From Auanema rhodensis (taxonomy: Eukaryota > Nematoda > Chromadorea > Rhabditida > Rhabditidae), in NCBI GenBank assembly GCA_964057225.1, contig OZ059896.1, positions 8,246,001 to 8,310,000 of the forward strand: 64,000 nucleotides of DNA, in the 5' to 3' direction. The notes beneath the pieces were generated by a model. That model was not told the origin of the DNA. It did not search any database and saw only the letters and a program-made list of their open reading frames with translations. Each line of letters starts with the position of its first letter. Position 1 is the stretch's first letter. A program made the translations under genes and the position numbers. This document shows positions 11,003 to 21,257 of the stretch, piece after piece.

Positions 11003-11747
11003 GATTTTAACATTGTAAAGTCTATGTAACAGTAGTAAATAAAAATACTCAAATAATCTTGAAAGCATAATACACAGTGACGGTAAAAGTGCTTATACTA
11101 ATTAGGATTTCTAGTAAAACATTAATTTCAATGCCCTAAAGGTTTCAAAAATAAGTTAAATTGGCTATATTTGTACACAACTATGACGAAAAACATATTT
11201 TTAGTAGTACTATATTTGTTATTATATATTAATAATTAGTTTTGCAATTTTTTTTTAAACTTATGCTATGAATTCTCAATATAAAAAAGTTTCTTTGTAG
11301 ACAAATTTCATAGACGCGTGAAAAAAAATTGAAAGAATTATCTATCTATACTAAAGTATAATATACTTTGATCTTGAGAACATTCTCATAATTACGTATG
11401 TTTAAAGCTAGAATCGCTGTCTAAGTTCAAGTGATCTTCTAATTTGATAATGTCATAAGTTCTGAACAAATTTTTGTATTGCGCGGAGTAAGATATAGTA
11501 TTCTCCTATCTCCTATAATAATGTGTTCAGTCTGCTACAAATATTTCAATACATCATATGTTACTTGTGTTCACAAAACTAAATTGGATAAAAATAAAAC
11601 TTTATTATTACAGTATCACAATCATAAGGTCGGTCGAGTTGAAAAATCAGAGTGAGGGTAGGACAATATAGCTTATGGCAGAATGGAAAATATTTTATTT
11701 TTAATCAGTGTTCGATTATAAAAAATATTTTTTTTATTTCAAGTAAA
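11003..11747. other. Convergent intergenic spacer, no gene seen
   Basis: Lies between the 3' ends of the secreted protein gene (+) and the zinc-finger gene (-). AATAAA at 11037 can serve the + strand gene. No further exon is visible. Confidence 0.5.
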
Positions 11748-12406
11748 TCATTCAATTATTTTTTCATTCTTTCTTTTGAATCTTGACCTACGATGATTGT
11801 TTCTCATGTGTTGAACGAGATCAGTAGTTAAACGAAATACAGCCCCACAAATAGCACAGCAATTCTCGTTTACTGCAGAAGCACCCATAGCAGTAGCAAC
11901 TAAAGGATTCACAGCAGAAACAGTAGTAGGGACTGAAAATAACATTTTATAAATCTTTTAATCTTTTTAATTCGAATTGTAGGCAAAAATGATTTATTTA
12001 CCTGGAGCTACTGTTGGATGCTGGGAAGTAGAAATATTAAGAATTGGTTTCTGTATTCGAGCAGGAGTTGTAACGTTTGACACAATTGGTGGATTCATTA
12101 ATCGCTGTCGCATTAAGTTTTCCATTTGTTGTTGTTGCATTCGGGCCATGAATGGAGCAATATTCAAATAGTTCTGAACAAGAATAAATAAATAGATTCC
12201 TTTATATACGGTAGACGTACCTGAAGAAACATGGGGAGCATTGGATTTGCTAGCTTTGCGAAATCGGCCGGTCCATCGTTTTGCTCATCAAATGAACCAT
12301 CCTGTGTCGGGCTTGAGCTTTTTGATGTATCATCGAATTTGACAGAATCGTCATCAACTGCCGGGTTCCATACACGGACCTTCTTAGCAATTGAACTGTC
12401 ACTCAT
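11748..12406 (-). CDS. Single C2H2 zinc-finger protein
   Basis: 180 aa from three - strand exons: 12406-12221, 12173-12002 and 11932-11748. The N-terminal 60 residues are acidic and serine-rich with a VRVWNPAVDDDSVKFDD motif. A middle Gln/Met-rich helix follows (MARMQQQQMENLMRQR), then a proline/threonine linker. The C-terminus holds one C2H2 finger, CAICGAVFRLTTDLVQHM...H, with Cys145, Cys148, His161 and His166 spaced 2-12-4, followed directly by a basic tail (RRSRFKRKNEK) that may act as a nuclear localisation signal. This is probably a nuclear DNA- or RNA-binding protein. Single-finger proteins usually need a partner or dimerisation. I cannot name an orthologue with confidence. Confidence 0.8.
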
Positions 12407-15400
12407 TTGAAGATATTCGTTTTAATCTGAAATAGCATTTTTGTGAATCAATAAAAATAATATTCAAAAACAAATGAGAAATCTGTGTATATCCTATGAA
12501 ATACACAAACGAACATACAATATCGAAAATATTTTTGAACGGAAAGAAAATATTAAGAATAAGGTATAGAAGAATAAACGAAGGTGAAACAAGTAGACTG
12601 ACAAAGAAAGAGAGAAGGGTGTTAAATCATGTATCGGTTAAGCAATATACGTTCACACCTATTAACGAATACATTACACAGCAGGTAGTAATTCGTTTTC
12701 CTTTTCCATACCTCTATCTGCATATCCTCTTTCGTTCTCCTTGAAGTCAACGTCATCACTCGCTCATTTCTCTCTTCTCCACCTTATTCTCATCTTTTTC
12801 AGACTCATCTGAATTTTGTTATTTGGCCTTTATGCTACTTTGCAAATCACATACGACATATCTTGTGTGATGAAGGTTATTTCTACTCTAAAACATCATA
12901 AACTATGGTAAGGATTACGGTAGCGGCTGTTTCGTGTTGCGATATGATCGACCCAGAGCCATATTAAGAAAAAGATGTCCGTTTCTTTGACTATAGACTG
13001 CTCAGTGGGTAGCTGGATATATAGTAGATACAAGAACAAATACGTGTAATAAGCAATTTGAGAGAAATATATTGTCAGTTATAGATAGAAAATACAAAAG
13101 AAGAACTTTGGTGGCCTGAGAGAACGGGAAAATAATGTATGCATCACATGTTTCTGAGAAAATATGCTAGGAAAGGAATCAATTGTTAAAAATTTTGCGT
13201 ATTTCGGTGAAATATCAGGTGGTGGCTGAGTATCAAGCAAATTGATCTTCATCTGATTCTATTATCAGTATCATCTGCTTCATCTTCACACCTTCTCATA
13301 GTGGAGAAGGATTAAACGTCAAACTTAGCTGCTGACCTTTCAATCTGCCATCTGACCTTATTGTTTCAAGATACTTTTCGCTGTAGGAGACTGCAAAAGA
13401 TGTTTAAAATACATGGTACATGTAGTGGATTAGTAGATTATTAAGCAGGTGCCAGAATTATGAAGAGAAAGATAGGCGTATATCAAGAAGAAGCAGATGT
13501 ATTGGCTTCGGACGTATTACGCCATTTTGATTTTTGAAAACAATGATGATGACAACCTATTATCCTGGTTACACAATATAATATTGTTGCAGAGACTGAT
13601 CAGCATAAAGCAAATGAAGCTTAGTGAAGTAATTTAACTATAACAGTTGATATACAATATATTAAAATATAGTTAAATTATAAAATATATTAATGATGGT
13701 CGGGTATTGTTGAAATAAGTAATTCGTTATAGAGATGAATGAAAGCCACTAGAAATGATTCGTATGAGAGTAATAATAAGTTGAAGGTTATATGATTCAT
13801 TCTCCGGATGGAAAACTAAAAGATTGTATCTTGAAAGATGATTTCTACAAAGGATTTGACCGCCGGCAGCTGACAGCCGAAATGAAGCCGGATGTTTGAC
13901 CATCCTCATGGGAGACGACTATGTGATGTTGCCGAATAAATAAAATTGGATCAAGTAGAAATTAATAACTGTTCTATCAAATGTATTTAAAATATTAATA
14001 AGATAAAATGATATAAGTAAAATATGAAATACTCAAACGAATGATTATAATATTAACGTATATGCTAGAACTTATAGTAACCGAATGCTAATAGTAGACT
14101 ATTTCTATGTTTATAAATATATAATCAATGATTTATCTACAAAATCATTCAGCATAATCTTCACAGAAAAAGAAACTTTAAAAATCTCATATATGTTCAA
14201 ATACATGATCACCAAACAGCTAAGAGATGCCTATAAATTTGAAGATTTACGAATAGTAAGTGAATTCTTCTCATTTCTAAAGCTCACACCTTCCCGAGTG
14301 CATAATGAATTAGATAGAAGATGATGATCATAAATATACGAATCTATATGTTTATCGGGTTTTCGGGTTTTCCAGGTCATTACTATGCACATAAACAATG
14401 GAAAATATTTCTAAAAGCTTATTATGAAAACGGTAGATAACCTGAGCAATACTAATATCTTTTCATCTGAATAAATGATTTAATTATTTTGATTTGCAAG
14501 AGAATAAAGATAAATCGTGAACTCAACAGATTGGTGTACGGTATTTAGACTAGTTGCCATACGTTTTTCATTGTCAAGTATATATTTTTTGATAACTAAT
14601 ATTTCATTTATTCATTATTTAACTATGACATAATAATTAAAGTCACGAGTTTTTTTGGATATGCATATTTGAGTGAATAATATTATTCAATGTCTTCTAA
14701 AAGAGGACGAAAAGTGAAAAAAAAGCAATTTTGAGTGGCAATAAGTAGACAGGCGGACAAATCGCAATGTACAGCCATTAACAGTATGAGGAAAGAAAGC
14801 ATCATCTGGTTAAGTGGACAAGAATTGCCTATTTGTATGATTCCATAGAGCAACAGGCACACATGGAGCTCATCAAGATTTGAATTGAACAAAAGGCTAA
14901 CCGCATGAAGCATCGTGTTCATGGGTATAGTCAATTGTAATTCAGAAGTCTAGATCTATCCTCCCTTGAGGAAACAAAGATACAGAGGAATAGGAGTTAA
15001 GAAAATACTTTCTTCGAAGGATAATATAATAATTAAGAGGTTGGATTCGCAAGAGGTAAATAATATTAGAAGACTAATTGAAGAAAGTTGCAAGTAAATT
15101 AGATAAATTTATTCGAACAGAAGATTTGTTGGTAGAACTGATCTTCGTCAGTTTCAATGTTTGAGAGTGGTATGAATATCAAAAATGCCGAGTTCATCGG
15201 CATCTACTACAAGAAAATAAGAAAGATCTCATTACAATGACAGATTTTTAGCTGATTTTCGGTTAAATCTTTAGACACCCTGCGGCGTCTGTTTACAATA
15301 AAAGGCTCGGATTGTCTGAACAGGCAAGGCTTTGTTATATAAAATACAAAAGGATTGGCTGATTTGATACTAATAATAAATATGAAATGTTTTATAAGTC

Positions 15401-16750
15401 ATTAATCCTAAATCAGTAAATCAAATGTTGATTAGTTGGGAATTATTTAATTAGGCACAACGTTTAAATGTGTTCAGATTTTTGATGATCTTGAATGGAA
15501 AAATAGAAACGCATAAAAATGATAAGTATAAAAACTGCAAAAGAATCTGTTGCCAAGTCTGTGTGGCCTTCGATTTTCACTCATCCAGTTGCAGACATCT
15601 GTCAGCCATCTCAGCTTTTGACATTACATATGGGAAAAGAATTTTGGAAATGAAAGAGATAAAAAAAATTACAAACAACTTCTAAGCCTAAAGAGTTCAA
15701 GCTTTTCATAAAAATACTGGTTACGCACAATTTTTTATCGACAGTTGCGTTATAAAGTTAATTCAACATGTTTTGATAAATATGTTGAAGGCTGAATAGG
15801 ACGAGGAGGAGCTAACGAAAACCCTTCTTATTCTTTTCTTGGCGACAACTGTGAATTGAAAGGGTCAACGCAGCATGACATTGGATGCAAAGTGGATAAT
15901 ACACAGATGGTCTTATACCTATAATAGCCACCTTATGAACAATTGCTGATTTAAAACAAATCATTATGCGTTTGTTAGTTCTCTAATAGTAAAATAAAAT
16001 ATTACAGAAAGTCAACTTCTTGTAAATCTCAAAAAATGCGTTACAAATGTTAAATTGGAGCAACTAATTCAAAAATCTGTAAGAGCTGTACTTGAATTCT
16101 TGTAAATGTTCAATCATATTTTATATGCGTGTGCCTAAATATTATTGAAATTTTCTTTTTCATCGATATCAGTGGGATGAGCATAAATTTTATTTTTGTC
16201 TTATTCGTATTACAAATGAGTTTTTTTTATATATTATATTCTGTATAAAAACAACATCGAGACGAAAAAATATATGCATATATTCGTGATGAAAGGTATG
16301 GAACATGCATGTATACCCATGTTACAGATAAAAAATATTATTATACATTAGTTTGGTACTTGATCTCTCATTCATTCCAAGAAAAATGAAAATGTGTATA
16401 ATTTGATTTTGATACTTTGATATTCAATCTGAGAATTGGGTGGTCTATTAACATTTAGAATCTTTGTGCTCTAAATTTAATTATTCAAAATCATGTGGAT
16501 TTAATTTTTAATTTATTTCTTCTCTTCTTTACCGAAAATATTGTACGAGCCTAAATTATTAATAGGTTTATGAATTGATGCTTTATTGATTGTTTGATTT
16601 TCTTTATCAGCATTTTTTATGGATAAGAAAAAAGGATGTTGAAACCGCTTAAGTAGTTTCGTAAGTGAATATTATACCTTGTTGTACTTTGTAATATTAG
16701 CAATTTAGCTTAATTTTATATTGACTTAGATTTGAGTGTTTGATAGAAAA
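12407..16750. other. 4.3 kb stretch without an intact gene; scattered coding-like fragments
   Basis: The region between the zinc-finger promoter and the MATH/BTB gene contains short protein-like runs broken by stops, for example about 13785-13895 (+), 15270-15360 (+) and 15480-15680 (+). None could be joined by phase-matched splice sites. A pyrimidine-rich block lies at 12690-12800. The fragments may be remains of a decayed gene or transposon, but there is no terminal repeat or target duplication that I can point to. Confidence 0.35.
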
Positions 16751-19197
16751 ATGGATGGAATGATTAAGCAATCAGTTTCAAACGAGAGCCTTAATTCTTC
16801 AGGATCTATTGATCTTGAACGCTCCACGTGGTAAAGTTTAATAAGCTCATGCACGTTGACTTTTTTCTTAAAGGACATCATCGCTTTCATATAATAAAGA
16901 AAATCAAAAGCTAAATTTTGAAATCCAATGTATTCCTGAGGAAGGACCTGAATCCACTTTCAAGCCCAACAAAGTAAGTCATTTTTAAATTTATAACATT
17001 TCACTTGTATCATAGAATTGGAACTTCTGTGCAGATGTAACATTAAGAGGTTATGCAGATGGTAAAATTTTGTTTACACTTGATCTACCGGTGAGTTTTG
17101 TTCTCTTCAACATTGCTAAATATTATGAACATTGCAGAAAACTCATTTTACAAGTGAGAAAAAAACGCACTCTTCCCTGGTTGAAAATGTGAAACTTAAT
17201 TCATCTATCACTTGTTCCGTTATAATCATAATAACATCTGTATCTGGCTTAAGGTTAAGAGAACCCTTTTCCTGCAATATGAGATTTATTTTGCAGTAGA
17301 TCCAGGCCATTAGATTATACAAAGTTGGAGGATATGATTGGTTCAGATTTGGCCATAAAATGCAAAGACGGTGTAACCGCTTTCCTCCACAGAGCGGTAA
17401 TACTTACCATTCGATATTTTAACAAAAACAAATTTAGGTTGCTAATGAAAATAGCGGATATTTTAATGAAACTTGCCTACAATTCAATGTAATTAATTCT
17501 GATTACAATTATAAAGATATGTTCAAGTTGCTTTTGGATTGTTGGTATTCAGATGATTTTGAAATCAATGGTAACTCCTTCAAAATAATGATTATCATAA
17601 ATGTTTATTTTCATTTAGAAGCTAACGTGCTACTTCTTAATGAACTGTCTAAATACTATCAAGATATAAAGTTGCTGAATCTTTGCCACGAATATTGTTT
17701 AAACTATTCTGGTACAAAGTTGTCTTCAATGGAAAAAATAAAAGTTTTACTTTTGGAAAATGATGATGCTGTGTCGGTTAAAATCTATAGCGTAAGTTGA
17801 TTCTCGTATTTAAATGATTTGAATACAAAACTTATTTTAGACACATTTAATTAAAATCGCGGAAGTCAGAGCTTATTTAGAGAAATTTAAAGATTCTGAG
17901 GAGTTTGATAGATTAGAAGACAAGAAAAAATTAGTTATATATGAATGTATGTATAAAAAATAAATTCCTTGTTCTTTCGTTGTGTTATATTACATTTATA
18001 TTCACTTGTTCAATCAGTTTATTACTTATAAGTTCTTAGATTCCAAATGTATAATCTTATTTTTTTATTTCTTGATGCTGAAAACGATCTGTCTATTTTT
18101 GAGCCCCCAGAGGGATGCTAACAGTGATTCTGTGATACCTTCGCAACCTGTAACAATAGGACGATTTACATAGTTTGGTTATATGTATTATTTCTTTTTA
18201 TTATTTAAATATTGAAGCTATCTATCATTCCGCGCTGATGCTAACTTAGGAACAAATGTTGATTCCCGCTCAGTATTTATAGACGTTAATTGTGAGTGCT
18301 TCATAGAAAGCAATCGCGATTGGTCTAGCACTATATCTCTGAATTGTATGGTCAATAGTTTGAAGAAAATGGTATTTTTAAAATTATATTCAGTAACTGA
18401 AGCATGTTTTTAGCCTGCGTATCAGAACGAAGTCACATTTACAAACGAGAAAAAAGTATATAGCATAAATATCGGCACAATGGGTGAATTTTTATTATTA
18501 CCTAGTGCTGACTTTGAGTTCGATATAAGCTTGTTACAAACAACTGGGGTGATGTAAGTGTTGTGAGAATTCTAAAATAATATTTACGATATTTAGTTTA
18601 TCTACACATAACTTTCGTGAAATGGGATACATCGACGACATCTGTATAAAAGTTGGAAGCGAAGATATATCTTTGCATGCTAATAAGAGAGTCCGTATTT
18701 CCATATCTGAGGCACTATGAAATTATTACTATTATTTACAGTTCCTGTCTCTCTTCTCGCAAAAGTTGTCGGAGGTAAGTAATTTGCCTAATGAAAATCC
18801 CTACCATGTATATGAAGTCTTGGAATATCTTTATATCAGAAAATCTCAAATAACTTGTAAGTTTTTTCATTATTTTTATTCTGTTAACGTATGCTATTTA
18901 GCTAAGAACATTGATCACATACTATCCTTTTCCAACACTTACAAAATCAATTATTTATTAGACCTGTGTGAAAAGTTTTTATGTGAACAATTGAAAACAT
19001 GCAGAGATAACGCCGCTATCTTTGGAATAATAGAAAAAAGCTGTAATTATGAGCTTACTAATGTTCGTATAGCTGCTGTAGACCAACTTGCCAACCAACA
19101 AGTATTTTGCGATTTTTTGTTATCTTCAGAGTACAATCGAATAAATGATAAACATAAATTGGCAATAAACACGCAAGGATTAATGAAATTGTCTTAA
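16751..19197 (+). CDS. MATH/BTB protein with two tandem modules
   Basis: 561 aa from exons 16751-16830, 16874-16973, 17016-17090, 17138-17253, 17297-17396, 17438-17570, 17619-17791, 17841-17950, 18218-18371, 18414-18553, 18597-18690, 18742-18856 and 18902-19197. Each half has a beta-rich MATH-like region followed by a BTB domain: GSDLAIKCKDGVTAFLHRA in the first and DDICIKVGSEDISLHANKR in the second, each with a helical BTB/BACK-like tail (LLNLCHEYCL; LLDLCEKFLCEQL). Nematode MATH-BTB proteins act as Cullin-3 substrate adaptors. The second half has no ATG of its own: a stop lies just upstream in its frame, and its acceptor at 18217 is in phase with a donor at 17951. This is why I join the halves. 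A short form could instead end at 17963, or through an alternative last exon at 18113-18173. Confidence 0.7.
18113..18173 (+). CDS. Possible alternative last exon of the first MATH/BTB module
   Basis: After CCCCCAGAG, the run DANSDSVIPSQPVTIGRFT followed by a stop is in phase with the donor at 17951. It begins with the same GATGCTAAC as codons inside the exon at 18218, so it may be a duplicated exon start. If used, it would yield a single-BTB protein. Confidence 0.35.
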
Positions 19198-19786
19198 GCA
19201 TGTTGTAGTTGTTATTGTACTCCAAAGGTGGATTTCGAATGTCTTTGTATAAATAAATATTTTTTAAATGTATGTTGGTACATGTTTCTAGTAAAGTACG
19301 GTTACAAGATGATATGAAAAGTTGGGAAAGATATTGATAGTGCCTAAAGTCTTGTTTTATCAAACATTTCCCTGACCGCGTGGTTTCCGTTTTCCTTTCA
19401 ACGAATATAGTTTTATTAGCTTATTAAAGCCAGCTGACGATATTTCATCTAGTTTGTTGAAGGGTATTAACTAATTGATTAGATATCTTTTAATGTCCTT
19501 CTTAGGCCTCCATATATATTAATAATAACGTTAAAGAAGTGTTTAAGTTCCGAAATCTTCACTAATACTAAGTTTTCCTTTTCAAACTTGCTATTTTACT
19601 GACCATCTTCTTCCAAACAATCAATTGTTATTACTTTTGAGCTACCATATAAGTACTATGTACCTTGATGCATGATCATTTTTGATTAGAAAATTGATAA
19701 ACAATTCATCTACATTGATCGCCATCCATGCATTTATACATTATTCTTTTCTATTTATGCTTAAATTAGTGTGTTATATTCAGATA
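19198..19786. other. Intergenic, no gene seen
   Basis: Spacer after the BTB gene, with AATAAA near 19251. TATATTCAG at 19775-19783, three bases before the PHYH ATG, is a likely trans-splice acceptor. Confidence 0.45.
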
Positions 19787-21182
19787 ATGTTTGGCACAAA
19801 CGCTTGGCTAAAAGATGGTATGGTATTATCAAAAGAACAGAAACAGTTCTACGAAACAAATGGCTTCATCGTTATAAGAAACTGCGTTCCAAAGTTTGAA
19901 CTAACTAAATATCAACGACGATTCAGAGTTCGTGTTATTTTTTGTAAAAAATAAATCATTTTTCCTTCAGGATATTTGTGAAAAAAAAGATGTCCCACCA
20001 GACATGACTGTGATGAAAGATGTTTCAATTGCCAAGTCTGAATTTCTTTCTGGCGAAAAAGTAATTGTTCATGTTCCGATAACAAAAATATTAATTTGAT
20101 TAAGGCTGTAACTAAAGTTCAAGATTTTCAAAATGATCCAGTGCTCTTTGATTATTGTAAATTCCCAACGGTAATTGTTCAGATGAAATCAATGATAATG
20201 TTTACTCATAGATTGTGAACGTTGTGAAGGATTTGATTGGAACTCGAAGCTCGAACTTGATGGCAATGCATACAATGCTAATAAATAAGCCTCCTGATAA
20301 TGGTTTAGTTTGAACACTTCACTCTCAGACTCATAAGGTTACAGGCAAATTGACATCCCGTCATCCAATGCATCAGGATCTACACTATTTTCCTTTTCGA
20401 CCCGCTGATTATATCTGTTGTGCATGGACTGCAATGGAAAAAGTAAAATACTGGGATGATTTAAGTTAATAATATCATATTAAGTTTTAGATTAATAGAG
20501 CCAATGGGTGCTTAGTCGTAGTACCTGGAACTCATAAAGGAACTTTGTTGCCACATGAATATCCAAACTGGCAGGTACTACAATGTATTAATTAAAATAT
20601 TAAATATCTAGGAATGCTGATCGAGAACTATATTTATAATAATTTCTTACCATACACAGAAGCTTTAATAATGTTTAATTGTTTTTAAGGGAGGCGTAAA
20701 TAAGGCTTATCACGGAATTCAAAATTACGATCCTAATTCAGCAAGAGTTCATCTAGAAATGGAAGCTGGAGATACCGTATTTTTCCATCCAATTTTGATT
20801 CATGGCTCAGGAGCCAATAGAACAGAAGGTTGAAAGTTAGCCTCTTCATTTTATCAATCCTTTTCAGGTTTTCGAAAGGCTATATCATGTCACTATGCCA
20901 ACGATGATATGTGTAAATATGTGGATGTTCAAGGAACAACCCAAGAAGTAAATATACTTTCAATCTACTATCCATACTTGTAATTATTTTCAGGAACTTT
21001 CAAAAGAAATAATCCAAATCGCAAAAACTAAATTCTTTAAAAAATATGGTCACAAAGATGATAATGAGATTAACATTGATTATGCTGTACGTTTATTTAC
21101 AAATTATAAATAATAATTTACGTTTAAGGATATTTGGCGACTTCGTGCTCGTGAGGTTAATGGTAGTCGAGCCAACTTATAA
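19787..21182 (+). CDS. PHYH: Phytanoyl-CoA 2-hydroxylase (PHYH)
   Basis: 311 aa from exons 19787-19927, 19971-20060, 20105-20170, 20212-20302, 20345-20442, 20491-20574, 20690-20828, 20868-20947, 20994-21086 and 21129-21182. It is an Fe(II)/2-oxoglutarate dioxygenase that alpha-hydroxylates phytanoyl-CoA in peroxisomes. Iron ligands are His139 and Asp141 in [12 protein letters not shown] and His228 in [10 protein letters not shown]. Arg239 in [11 protein letters not shown] is placed for 2-oxoglutarate, with the same 11-residue spacing as in the human enzyme. [25 protein letters not shown] and VVPGTHKG also match. The N-terminus begins close to the catalytic domain and lacks the PTS2 presequence of the mammalian protein. 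The C-terminus is SRANL, at most a weak PTS1; human PHYH ends in TNL. It converges on ACOX3, whose stop codon is 75 bp away. Confidence 0.93.
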
Positions 21183-21257
21183 ATGTGTAAATATAATGTT
21201 TCTTATACATAATGCAAACCAATTAGTCAATAAACGAGTTTTACTTATACCGCCATT

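Noticed and set aside
12496-12744. 82-codon + strand frame
   Set aside because: Lies in the divergent upstream region of the zinc-finger gene, no motif, no splice partner.
14683-14934. 83-codon - strand frame with hydrophobic start
   Set aside because: No splice context and the + strand is equally open in fragments; taken as decayed sequence.
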